Positions 7,912-16,152 of a stretch of DNA of 64,000 nucleotides are shown here, one piece after another. Positions within the stretch are counted from its first letter, which is position 1, and each line of letters begins with the position of its first letter. This DNA comes from an uncultured Lachnospiraceae bacterium (lineage in GTDB: Bacteria > Bacillota > Clostridia > Lachnospirales > Lachnospiraceae). The stretch covers positions 1 through 64,000 of the forward strand of contig CAJUDS010000009.1 in assembly GCA_910585345.1 (NCBI GenBank), written 5' to 3'. The position numbers were made by a program, and so were the translations under genes. The notes under the pieces are model-generated. The model saw only the letters and a program-made list of their open reading frames with translations, searched no databases and was not told the DNA's origin.

Positions 7912-8790
7912 CTATCCTTCCACAACTTCATCTTTTGTCAGAATCTTAATCATAAAAAATCCTGTGATTACCATAAAGATAAACATAACCGAACTGATCG
8001 TTGTTCCTTCTGCATACAAACCCTGTGAAAATTGTTTGAACACCGCCGTATACATTACCTCCGTGGTATGTCCGGGACCGCCGTTTGTCAATGCATATAC
8101 CATATCAAATACTTTCATGCCATATAATACGTTTAGTACGATTGTTACCGCCATCGTCTGCCGCAGCATGGGAAGCGTAATATGCAAAAACTTATTCCAG
8201 CCATTGGCGCCGTCTATACTGGACGCCTCATAATACACCTGCGGAATTGCCAGTATCCCCACAATCAGCATCGTCATAATGTATCCTGTGCCCCGCCAGA
8301 TATCCACTCCCATAACCGACCAGAAAGCAATTTTCGGATTTGTCAGCCACTGCTGCGTGAGAGAATCCATCCCTGCCGCCCGCAGCGTCTCATTCAGGAG
8401 CCCTGTTTTGGGATTTAAAATAGATGTAAATACCAGGCCGATAATGAGAATCGACAGTACGGAAGGCATATACATAACCCCCCTGTGAAAGTTCTTCATT
8501 TTGATGTTTTTGCTCAGCGCCAGTGCAAAAAGCAGACCCAGGCCGCTTTTGGCCGCTGTCGTCACTACGGTAAATAAGAGTGTGTTCGTAATATACTTCA
8601 GATAATTGGTATCCGCACTGAAAATCTCCTTAAAATTTTTCAGCCCGGCAAAATGCACCTCTTTTGCATATGCAGACCAGTCTGTAAAGGAATATCCGAT
8701 GCCGATAATTCCCGGTATTACGCACAAAGCCGTATAGAGAAATATAGCCCCCGCCGCAAAATACCATGGATAAATTCTTTCTTTTTTCAC
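7912..8790 (-). CDS. carbohydrate ABC transporter permease, MalF type
   Basis: This 292-aa membrane protein is the first gene of the permease-GH31-araC run. Six membrane segments and the loop EASSIDGANGWNKF followed by HITLPML mark it as the MalF-like CUT1 permease. It is divergent from the sensor kinase, with 175 nt between them. The minus-strand promoter in that gap is weak, as expected for a promoter that needs the response regulator. The solute-binding protein of the system is most likely the lipoprotein at 11.6-12.9 kb. Confidence 0.93.
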   Translation of the reverse strand: MKKERIYPWYFAAGAIFLYTALCVIPGIIGIGYSFTDWSAYAKEVHFAGLKNFKEIFSADTNYLKYITNTLLFTVVTTAAKSGLGLLFALALSKNIKMKNFHRGVMYMPSVLSILIIGLVFTSILNPKTGLLNETLRAAGMDSLTQQWLTNPKIAFWSVMGVDIWRGTGYIMTMLIVGILAIPQVYYEASSIDGANGWNKFLHITLPMLRQTMAVTIVLNVLYGMKVFDMVYALTNGGPGHTTEVMYTAVFKQFSQGLYAEGTTISSVMFIFMVITGFFMIKILTKDEVVEG

Positions 8791-8891
8791 AAAATGTTTC
8801 CCCCGTTTCCTTCTTTTTTATCTATCTTATACAATACGTCTCTGCCTTCCCATGCATATAGCAGGTCATTTTATGTATATTTTTAACCATT

Positions 8892-8922
8892 TTGTGACGA
8901 ACTCTGCACAATATGTTATACT
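8892..8922 (+). promoter_or_regulatory. probable promoter of the sensor kinase gene
   Basis: TTGTGA (8892-8897) and TATACT (8917-8922) with a TG extension lie about 45 nt before the kinase start. The 19-nt spacer is long (18 nt if TTATAC is the -10), so this is moderate. Confidence 0.45.
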
Positions 8923-8965
8923 TTTCTTATCGTACAATCTTTTACAATACCCGGAGAAAACTGCT

Positions 8966-10774
8966 ATGCGCACCAAACACAAAAGCATCCAAAAAATTCT
9001 TTATTCCCACTTCATTGTCATTATGCTCGGTATGCTCTGTGCATCCGCTGCCGTTTTATCCCTCATTCAGTACAGAAATCTGCGCGCAAACGCAGAACGG
9101 GAAGTAGAGAAGACATGCGCCGCCATCGCGGAAGATATTGATATGCAGATCAGCCAGATGGACACCATCTGTCTGAATGCAATCCATTCTACCTCTGTCA
9201 AAAGCAGCTTTGCCGCTTACATAAACAATACCTATGCATCGCCCTATGACCGCAGCCGGTTAAAAAGCACACTGGCAAATGCCATTACAGCAATCAAGGG
9301 CGTTGACTTTTCAATCCGTCAGATCAATCTTTATGGATTTACCGGCGGCTCCTACGGAGCCGGAAATTATACAGGCGAACTCTATAAAAACGCCCCGGAG
9401 CAGCCCTGGTTTGAAGCGGCTGCGGGCTGCCACGGACACCGCTATATTCCCCCGGCGCAAACCAATTCCCTGTTTTCTGAAAGCGCGGGCACAGAAAGCA
9501 ACAGATATTATCTTTCTCTCTATCGTATGTATTATAACGAATATATGCATCCGGAAGGTTTTATAGAGGTCATGAAATACTACGACATCCTGTTCCGCCA
9601 TGCCTATGCGCCTAACAGCAGCTATGATATTCATGTGGCTGTCTATGACAGCGACGGCCGTCTTCTATTTCCGCTTGCCGGGGAAAAAAAGGCGGAACAG
9701 TACTTCTATTTTCCCCATAAGTCCTCTGAAAGTCTCGAAATCTTCAATCCCTGTGAGAATACACGGGAATATGTCTGCTTTTCTGAGGCGGATTATTGCG
9801 GATTCACAGTAGCCGCGGCCGTCGACTGCGCCGAATTTCTGACCCCGGTATATCAATCGTTGTTCTGGATAATTTTCATCTTTCTCCTGCTCTTTGTTTT
9901 GTGCCTGATTTTCGCCAATGCCATCTCAAAGAAAATAAGCGCGCCGATCAAGAACATTTATCATTTTCTCTCTCACATGGATCCGCAGCAGCAGTTCCAT
10001 GAAATCAGGATGGAAGATTCCGGAATTATTGAGATCGAAAAACTGCGCGCCTCCCTCAATGAAGCAATCCGCTCTCTGAAAAATGCAACCGATTCCATGC
10101 TGCTGCTCAGAGAGCAGGAACTTCAGGCACAAATGCTGGCGCTGCAGTCGCAGATGAACCCTCATTTTCTGCACAATTCTCTTTTGAATATTGCAGCAAT
10201 GGCAGAGGAAGGACTGACAAAACCAGTAGCCCAGATGTGCCGGGATGTCTCCTCTATCCTCCGCTACATATCCTCTAATAAAGAACAGGTTTCCTCGGTG
10301 GAGGAAGAACTTGAACACTGCGATCTCTATCTGAAATGTATGAAACTTCGCTTTGGCGACTCGCTTCAGTACGAGTTTGACGTAGACGACAGTATGCTCG
10401 ATCTTCCCATTCCCAAGCTATGTATTCAGCTTCTTGTGGAAAACGCTGCGAAATTTTCTACTCAGATTTCTCCGCCATGGCACATTACCATCCATGGCTA
10501 TATTGATGAGACATGCTGGTATATTGAGGTAAAAGACAACGGACTGGGATTTGACAAAGAAACCGCCCAACGGCTCCGCTGCCAGATGGACCGGATTCTG
10601 CAGCATGGACTGCTGCCAAGCCTGGAATTGAACGGCATGGGAATCCTCAATATCTTCATCCGTTTTTATCTAATTTACGGCATTTCGTTTATTTTTGATT
10701 TCGGCACTCTGCCCCAAGGCGGTGCAATCGTTAAAATAGGAGGTCTGTTCGATGAAAAAACTAAGCCACTATAA
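8966..10774 (+). CDS. sensor histidine kinase, YesM type
   Basis: This 602-aa membrane kinase probably detects extracellular sugar and phosphorylates the regulator encoded next to it. There is a membrane helix at about 12-34, an extracellular sensor region to about 295, a second helix at about 297-318, HAMP, then a His_kinase domain with H400 in QMNPHFLHNSL. The ATPase domain carries LVENAAKF (N box) and DNGLGFD (G box). The ATG at 8966 is chosen because GGAG lies 9 nt upstream; the in-frame ATG at 8852 has no such site and lies upstream of the promoter. The gene overlaps the response regulator by 23 nt. Confidence 0.92.
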   Translation: MRTKHKSIQKILYSHFIVIMLGMLCASAAVLSLIQYRNLRANAEREVEKTCAAIAEDIDMQISQMDTICLNAIHSTSVKSSFAAYINNTYASPYDRSRLKSTLANAITAIKGVDFSIRQINLYGFTGGSYGAGNYTGELYKNAPEQPWFEAAAGCHGHRYIPPAQTNSLFSESAGTESNRYYLSLYRMYYNEYMHPEGFIEVMKYYDILFRHAYAPNSSYDIHVAVYDSDGRLLFPLAGEKKAEQYFYFPHKSSESLEIFNPCENTREYVCFSEADYCGFTVAAAVDCAEFLTPVYQSLFWIIFIFLLLFVLCLIFANAISKKISAPIKNIYHFLSHMDPQQQFHEIRMEDSGIIEIEKLRASLNEAIRSLKNATDSMLLLREQELQAQMLALQSQMNPHFLHNSLLNIAAMAEEGLTKPVAQMCRDVSSILRYISSNKEQVSSVEEELEHCDLYLKCMKLRFGDSLQYEFDVDDSMLDLPIPKLCIQLLVENAAKFSTQISPPWHITIHGYIDETCWYIEVKDNGLGFDKETAQRLRCQMDRILQHGLLPSLELNGMGILNIFIRFYLIYGISFIFDFGTLPQGGAIVKIGGLFDEKTKPL

Positions 10775-11507
10775 TATATTGCTTGCAGAAGATGAAATCC
10801 TCCTGCGCCAGTCCCTTTCCAACAGTATTGACGCGCTCGACTCCGGCTTTCGGGTGACCTGTCAGGTATCCAACGGAGAGGAGGCGCTGCAGTGTCTCAA
10901 AACCGAGAACATTCATCTTGTCATCACGGATATCCGCATGCCCGCCATGGACGGCCTGGCCCTTGCCAGGCGCATCCATGAACAGTATCCGCATATTTTT
11001 ACAATGATTCTTACCGGGTATGCAGACTTCAGTTATGCCCAGGAGGCATTGAAACAGGGTGTCTTTGATTATATGCTAAAACCCGTATCGACCGAAGATC
11101 TCGAAAGTGCTCTCAGTCACGTACGCCTGCAGCTTCAAAAATATTGTGAACTGGACGAGGATTCCACGCTTGTCGGAAAATCCGTAGAACAGATTGTGGA
11201 ATACACCGTATTGTATATGCGGGAACATTATATGGACAGCATCGACATCAGCTCCTTTTCCGCCGCCAACGGCTTTACCTCCGCTTATCTGACAAAATTG
11301 TTTAACCGTTACAAAGGAGAAACCCCCTCCAAATACCTGACGGATATTCGCATTCACGAAGCCAAACGCCTGCTTGCGGACACATCACTCCCCATTCGGG
11401 AGATAGGAATACAGGTAGGCTATCCGGACCAGTTCCATTTCAGCAAAACATTCCGCAAGCATACGGGAATGAATCCTACCGCCTACCGCAGGCAGAAACA
11501 GGGCTGA
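10752..11507 (+). CDS. response regulator with AraC-type DNA-binding domain, YesN type
   Basis: The 251-aa protein has a receiver domain (residues 8-125; acidic pair E13-D14, phospho-acceptor D60 in VITDIRMPAMDG, K113 in MLKPVS) and an AraC helix-turn-helix pair at about 150-250 (FTSAYLTKLFNRYKGE, VGYPDQFHFSKTFRKH). It is translationally coupled to the kinase and is only about half the usual YesN length, since the linker between the domains is short. It likely activates the flanking permease and solute-binding protein genes, which point away from it on both sides. Confidence 0.92.
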   Translation: MKKLSHYNILLAEDEILLRQSLSNSIDALDSGFRVTCQVSNGEEALQCLKTENIHLVITDIRMPAMDGLALARRIHEQYPHIFTMILTGYADFSYAQEALKQGVFDYMLKPVSTEDLESALSHVRLQLQKYCELDEDSTLVGKSVEQIVEYTVLYMREHYMDSIDISSFSAANGFTSAYLTKLFNRYKGETPSKYLTDIRIHEAKRLLADTSLPIREIGIQVGYPDQFHFSKTFRKHTGMNPTAYRRQKQG

Positions 11508-11522
11508 TATCTTCCGGTTATA

Positions 11523-11564
11523 AAAAACCGCCGCGGCAACTTCCATTGCGCCGCAGCGGTTTTT
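11523..11564. terminator. bidirectional terminator between the regulator and the binding-protein gene
   Basis: A 15-bp stem with one mismatch (AAAAACCGCCGCGGC and GCCGCAGCGGTTTTT) has A-rich and T-rich flanks, so it can stop both convergent transcripts. Confidence 0.8.
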
Positions 11565-11584
11565 AATCTTCTTATCATTTATTT

Positions 11585-12925
11585 TTATTTCCAGGCCTCG
11601 TCTCCTGCAGCTTCCGCCTGTGTTGCCCTTCTTCCGTCGATCTGCTTCAACACATCGTCCGGCGTCATGTCCCCGATGAACATAGACACAATATCCTGTC
11701 CAAGCTCCATCCACTGCGGATTCAGGTATTTGATCGTATCCTGGAATACTGCGCCTGATTTATCAAAAGAGGCAAGAAAGTCCTGTGTCGCTTTGCTATA
11801 TGCCGGTTCCTGGCCCGCATCATACGGCAGATTCTCCACTTTTGCCTCATTCTCAATCATATACTGCAGACTTTCTTTCGTCGTAATATATTCCAGGTAC
11901 TTCTTTGCTTCCTCAATATGCGAAGAACCGGAATAGATAAATCTGGACGGTCCGCACGGATGCTCGTTGAGCACATCGTTATCCAGAACCGGAATCAGGA
12001 ACATGCCAAAATCATCCTCTGTATAAACGCCTGCCGAGGCTTCCACGATCTCGGCAATGGAACCTGGCTTGCAGACCGCCATTGCATATTCCCCAGCCGC
12101 CATAATTGCCGGCAGATCCGCATACTCGTCAGACAGATAATTATCTCCAAAGTATCCCTTTTGCGCCAATCCGTTGAGCTGCTCTAACGCCGTCTTAAAC
12201 TCGGGGACTTCCGCAAAGGTTACCTCGTTATTGTTAAGTTTGTCTACGATTCCGGGAAGCAGATCTTCATACTTTCCGCCGATTTCACAAAACCACATCA
12301 CATGATGCCATCCGTCGCCGACCGGCTCAAATACCGGCGTTACACCATTCTCCAGCAATTTCTGGCACACTGCTTCAAACTCTTCAAATGTAGCCGGAAC
12401 TCCCAGACCGTTTTCCTCAAAAATCTTCTTGTTATAAACCATGTAATAGTCCGTTGTTGTATCAAAATAGGTAGCGCCATAGTTTACGCCGTCAACCGAA
12501 GTCTGTACACGCGAAAGTTCATTGTAGTATGACACCCATGGCTCGTTAGACAAATCCACCGCATTTTCCGAAATATTATACTGTGACACCAAGTCATAAG
12601 AACCGGATTGTCCGCCGAAAATATCCGGCCCCTCTCCACTGTTTAACTTTGTCATCAACAGATTGTAATACTGATCCGACGGCACAATCTGATAATCTAC
12701 TTTAATTCCTGTCTCTTCCTCAAATTCCTTTCCGAGCTGCATTTCTGCATCATATACCCAGTCCTGACTTGCCATAATCGATATTGTTATCGCTCCGCCG
12801 CTGCTTTTGTCTGATTCCTCCGCACTGCCGCCGTCACTGTCCCCGGACTTTGCTCCCCCGCAGGCGGTCAGCATGGAAACTGCCAGCAATCCACTCAATA
12901 TCAATGTTATAATACGTTTTTTCAC
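11585..12925 (-). CDS. extracellular sugar-binding lipoprotein of the ABC transporter
   Basis: The 446-aa protein has a lipoprotein signal with lipobox MLTAC (C22), a short Gly/Ser/Asp linker, then a family 1 solute-binding fold (ITISIMASQDW..., FEEETGIKVDYQIVPSDQYYN). It should capture an oligosaccharide outside the membrane and hand it to the two permeases 3 kb away. The start is a GTG with GGGGG upstream. It forms its own transcript, convergent to the two-component genes. A 14-bp palindrome lies in its promoter region at 12981-12994. Confidence 0.92.
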   Translation of the reverse strand: MKKRIITLILSGLLAVSMLTACGGAKSGDSDGGSAEESDKSSGGAITISIMASQDWVYDAEMQLGKEFEEETGIKVDYQIVPSDQYYNLLMTKLNSGEGPDIFGGQSGSYDLVSQYNISENAVDLSNEPWVSYYNELSRVQTSVDGVNYGATYFDTTTDYYMVYNKKIFEENGLGVPATFEEFEAVCQKLLENGVTPVFEPVGDGWHHVMWFCEIGGKYEDLLPGIVDKLNNNEVTFAEVPEFKTALEQLNGLAQKGYFGDNYLSDEYADLPAIMAAGEYAMAVCKPGSIAEIVEASAGVYTEDDFGMFLIPVLDNDVLNEHPCGPSRFIYSGSSHIEEAKKYLEYITTKESLQYMIENEAKVENLPYDAGQEPAYSKATQDFLASFDKSGAVFQDTIKYLNPQWMELGQDIVSMFIGDMTPDDVLKQIDGRRATQAEAAGDEAWK

Positions 12926-12980
12926 TCTTGATAACCCCCTTCTCTTGCTATTTCTACTATCATATCAGTAATTTTGTTTA

Positions 12981-12994
12981 TTATACATGTATAA
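12981..12994. promoter_or_regulatory. palindrome in the promoter region of the binding-protein gene
   Basis: TTATACATGTATAA is a perfect 14-bp palindrome about 56 nt before the start codon. A perfect TTGACA (complement of 13009-13014) lies upstream, but the nearest TATAAT is 23 nt from it, so the promoter spacing is poor and an activator is likely. The palindrome could be an operator. Confidence 0.45.
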
Positions 12995-13000
12995 CGCCGT

Positions 13001-13336
13001 CTAATCTTTGTCAAATTTTAACCCGTCCGTCTCTCTTTGTCCGTCCTTTTGCACAACCCTGGCCACAAATTCCTCTATTTTTTTCAACTCTCCTCTATGC
13101 GCATCATGCACTGCCACCCGGAAAAAATGATCGCCCTCTACTCCCTTAATCATAAAATAATCAGATTCAATCTTAAAAAAGGGCCTGGCCAGCATACGCA
13201 GATAGACAAAGTTTCCCATTGGTCTCAATGCCCCAATAGTCTTTGCATTAAGCGCCTCATCCAGCAGATAATCATACGCAAACCATCCCGCCTCCGCGCA
13301 CCGTTCACGCGACTCTATTTTCTCAATGATTCTCAT
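13001..13336 (-). CDS. unrecognised 111-aa soluble protein
   Basis: I do not recognise this family. The protein is soluble, with mixed charge (N-terminus MRIIEKIESRERCAEAGWFAYDY), a central FVYLRMLARPFFKIES strand and a charged C-terminus. It has no signal peptide or metal motif. Its ATG overlaps the stop of the cysteine desulfurase-like gene by 4 nt, so the two are translationally coupled and probably work together. It is the last gene of the run. Confidence 0.65.
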   Translation of the reverse strand: MRIIEKIESRERCAEAGWFAYDYLLDEALNAKTIGALRPMGNFVYLRMLARPFFKIESDYFMIKGVEGDHFFRVAVHDAHRGELKKIEEFVARVVQKDGQRETDGLKFDKD

Positions 13337-14469
13337 AAGCCAGCCTCCGCTGCCGAACAGATTTCCCGCATTGCTTCCAACAGCGCCTGGACATCGGCTT
13401 CCTTGGTCAGATCTGAAATACTCACCCGTACAGTGCCCTGTCGGCAGGTTCCCATTGCTTCATGAATCAGAGGCGCACAGTGCAGCCCCGTACGTACGGT
13501 AATGCCATATCCATTCTGCAGAATGTATCCGATATCAGAGGGTGCAAGTCCTTCACATGTAAAACTCATTACCGGCCCTTGATTGCTCTGTGCACTGCCA
13601 TACAACCGGATTCCCGGGATCTCCTGCAGTCCCGCATAAAGCGCTTTCATCATCCTCCGCTCCTTGTCAGCAATATTTTCCACACCCCGCCCCAGCACAT
13701 ATTCCACTCCTGCGCAAAGCGCCGCAAGGCCCGGCGCATTTTGTGTTCCCGTTTCATACTCATACGCGCCGTCTTCGTACGTCAGACGACTGCTGTCTCT
13801 GCCCGTTCCGCCATATCTGTACGGTGTTAGAGAAACAGCCCGACGCACATAATATCCGCCCGTTCCCTGTGCCCCGAAGAGACCTTTATGTCCGGTAAAA
13901 ATCAAGATATCTATTCCCCACCGGTCTGCCTGCAGCGGAATACAGCCTGCGCTCTGCGATGCATCCACAACAAGGTAAATTCCCTTTCTTTTGGTAATTT
14001 CGCTGATTGCCCGAATATCCTGTACCATACCTGTCACGTTGGAACAGTGATTGACAAAAACCGCCGCTGTTTCCTTCGTGATTGCCTTTTCGACCATCTG
14101 TGGCTCTACCCGGCCATCAGCGTTACAGGGAACTATCGTCACACTTCCCACTTGTTCTTTTAGATTCATAAGCGGCCGCAGGATACTGTTATGTTCCGTT
14201 TGTGTCGCGACAACGTTTCTGCCTTTCAGCGGCAGACCATAGATCAGCGCATTGGCGGAATCTGTCGCACCGGACGAAAAGAAAATACGGTCATACTCTT
14301 CTATCCCTAAAAGCGTCCCCAGATTCCTGCGGCACTTTTCCAATATATCCGCTTCCGCTGCGCTGCTGCGGAACTGTCCCGCAGGTTGTGCAGAGAAAGA
14401 TGCAGTGTGTGCATCCAGCACACACTGCGGTTTCGGATAGGTCGTAGCAGCCTGATTCAGATAAATCAT
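13333..14469 (-). CDS. cysteine desulfurase-family PLP enzyme
   Basis: This 378-aa class V aminotransferase fold enzyme carries H93 (TEHNS), the cofactor lysine K195 in FTGHKGLFGAQGTGG, and a conserved cysteine near the C-terminus in VRTGLHCAP, equivalent to the SufS catalytic cysteine. It fits the stand-alone group often annotated as 'cysteine desulfurase family protein' rather than IscS, since no iscU, sufU or tRNA thiolase gene is adjacent. It probably yields sulfur and alanine from cysteine. It follows the isomerase-like gene by 66 nt without a terminator and overlaps the next gene. Confidence 0.85.
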   Translation of the reverse strand: MIYLNQAATTYPKPQCVLDAHTASFSAQPAGQFRSSAAEADILEKCRRNLGTLLGIEEYDRIFFSSGATDSANALIYGLPLKGRNVVATQTEHNSILRPLMNLKEQVGSVTIVPCNADGRVEPQMVEKAITKETAAVFVNHCSNVTGMVQDIRAISEITKRKGIYLVVDASQSAGCIPLQADRWGIDILIFTGHKGLFGAQGTGGYYVRRAVSLTPYRYGGTGRDSSRLTYEDGAYEYETGTQNAPGLAALCAGVEYVLGRGVENIADKERRMMKALYAGLQEIPGIRLYGSAQSNQGPVMSFTCEGLAPSDIGYILQNGYGITVRTGLHCAPLIHEAMGTCRQGTVRVSISDLTKEADVQALLEAMREICSAAEAGL

Positions 14470-14535
14470 CCCTTCCTCCTCCTGACACTTTTACAACTGC
14501 ATCCGGGCAGATTCAAAAGCCCTCTCTTCCAGACT

Positions 14536-15903
14536 TTATCCTTCCAGTACTTTGAATCCCATCACCCCGGCAATCTTTTTTATCTGTTCCATGTAATTGC
14601 CGAAAATCAACACCTGATGATGCCCAAAACCCGCCAGATTGTGCATGTATGTCCTGGCGTCATCCATCTTGATATAATAGTATGGACTGCAGTACACCTC
14701 ATCATATTCGGAGCGGATTACCTCTCCGACCTTCACGCAAATCGTATCCCCCGCCGGATTAAATCTTCCCAGCGTCACATACTCCTCTTTATTCTCTGTG
14801 AAATCTACCTGCAGCTTTCCCCCGAATCCTTGTCCTGTAAACGCCCACAGCTTATACTGCAGCGGCTCCGTACCATACCCATTCATGCATAATGCCGGTA
14901 CGGCATGATGTATACGCAGAAGTTCGTCTGTCTCATGATTCGGATTGCCCATAAATGCCGGACGGTTTGCACTGTACTGCATAATCAGCATTGCCATCAT
15001 TGCGTTCAAGTCCTCCTCACATCCGCTTGGAATCCCCTCGTCTTTCAACAGAGAATGGCATATGCATGGCGTAAACTTCATTTTCTGCGGGATTTCAGAA
15101 GTGCACAGCTCATGACATGCCGTGGAAAATGCGTTACACTGATACACATCCATCATCTTCTTTGCCGCCATATAATATTTGATGTCATTCAGGAACCATT
15201 CTGTATTCACCTTTGTATCTTTAGAGCCATTGATAATTTTGTCCGCAACAGGCCTTGCCTGTTCATCCGTAATGTCTTCCATATAAGGCACGATCGCCGT
15301 ATACGGAAGCTTTACCACCTCAAACCCGTATTTTTGCCGCAATATTTCAGGATCCCGAATCAGACTCTGAATACCGAATGTAGGCTGCCCTCCCGCTGTC
15401 AGTACAAGCGCCCTTGTATTCGCCACAGCTTTTCTCACCCACAAAATATGTGCGATTTCATTCAGATCCTGCAGGTCCATTGCAACATAAGCCTCTAATC
15501 CGATTGAACGGCAATATGCCGCAAAATCAATTCCTTCATTTCCATTCTGCAGAATTACCACCGGTTTTCCATACCGCTCCAGCTTCGGAATTCTCCAATT
15601 CATACACAGAAAGAAATCCACCTTTTCTATCTCTTCTTCGATCTGCGCAAATACTTCTTCCCCCACTACAAATTTCTCATCATATCTCGCATCCACCGCA
15701 TCCAGAAAGCGAATCTCATCCGTCGCTGATTCCAGAAGCTTCACCGCCTCGGCGTATGCCCGGTCGGCCGCCTTTGCTTCCGCCTCCTGTGTCATATCTT
15801 CCCTGCGTCCCGCACGGCAGGGCCCTTCCCAAAAGTGCGAGTGTGTCAGGCACCCGACAATCGGTCTTACAACCAGTTTCAAATCCATGGCTCTCTCTTT
15901 CAT
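14536..15903 (-). CDS. L-fucose/L-arabinose isomerase-like protein
   Basis: The 455-aa protein looks like the fucose/arabinose isomerase superfamily: an N-terminal Rossmann-like part, LVLTAGGQPTFGIQSL in the middle, and a C-terminal domain with a histidine-rich LAGFGHHQVLIFGNY segment typical of the metal and substrate site. Family members interconvert aldoses and ketoses, but several of these isomerase-like proteins have unknown substrates, and no kinase, aldolase or transporter lies next to it. A strong AGGAGG precedes the ATG. A sequence close to a catabolite-response element lies just upstream at 15917-15930. I am confident of the fold, less so of the reaction. Confidence 0.6.
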   Translation of the reverse strand: MKERAMDLKLVVRPIVGCLTHSHFWEGPCRAGRREDMTQEAEAKAADRAYAEAVKLLESATDEIRFLDAVDARYDEKFVVGEEVFAQIEEEIEKVDFFLCMNWRIPKLERYGKPVVILQNGNEGIDFAAYCRSIGLEAYVAMDLQDLNEIAHILWVRKAVANTRALVLTAGGQPTFGIQSLIRDPEILRQKYGFEVVKLPYTAIVPYMEDITDEQARPVADKIINGSKDTKVNTEWFLNDIKYYMAAKKMMDVYQCNAFSTACHELCTSEIPQKMKFTPCICHSLLKDEGIPSGCEEDLNAMMAMLIMQYSANRPAFMGNPNHETDELLRIHHAVPALCMNGYGTEPLQYKLWAFTGQGFGGKLQVDFTENKEEYVTLGRFNPAGDTICVKVGEVIRSEYDEVYCSPYYYIKMDDARTYMHNLAGFGHHQVLIFGNYMEQIKKIAGVMGFKVLEG

Positions 15904-15916
15904 TTCCTTAACCTCC

Positions 15917-15930
15917 TGTTAACGTTCCCA
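15917..15930 (-). promoter_or_regulatory. possible CcpA site (cre) upstream of the isomerase-like gene
   Basis: The minus strand reads TGGGAACGTTAACA, which differs at one position from the cre pattern TGNAANCGNTNNCA. It lies between the start codon and the upstream region, a position that would repress. Confidence 0.3.
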
Positions 15931-16092
15931 TATATTCTTTCTTCAATGTAACATCCCCTCTTTGCTTTTTTCTTCCGTTATCTTACGAAGAACTTCTCTT
16001 TTTTTATGATTCCGCATTTATCCCGGACATACTGCCGCCAGGTAAAAAGCAGCACGAACGCCGAATAATATGCACATTACCGCACATAAAAA

Positions 16093-16118
16093 TTAATAGT
16101 GCTTTTTTTCACTAATAA
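16093..16118. promoter_or_regulatory. inverted repeat upstream of trkA
   Basis: TTAATAGTG and CACTAATAA (one mismatch) flank an 8-nt T-rich spacer just before the AT-rich -10 region of trkA (about 16122-16129). It may be an operator. No ydaO-type c-di-AMP riboswitch is visible in this 230-nt gap. Confidence 0.35.
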
Positions 16119-16152
16119 TGGTATATTATAGAATTATATGGAGGGTATCAGT

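Noticed and set aside
8852..8965. 38-residue extension of the sensor kinase
   Set aside because: It lies upstream of the predicted promoter, and the next ATG has a ribosome site directly before the membrane helix.
16000..16140. Possible c-di-AMP (ydaO) riboswitch ahead of trkA
   Set aside because: The gap has an inverted repeat and an AT-rich -10 but none of the conserved ydaO blocks, and a start next to the ribosome site leaves no room.
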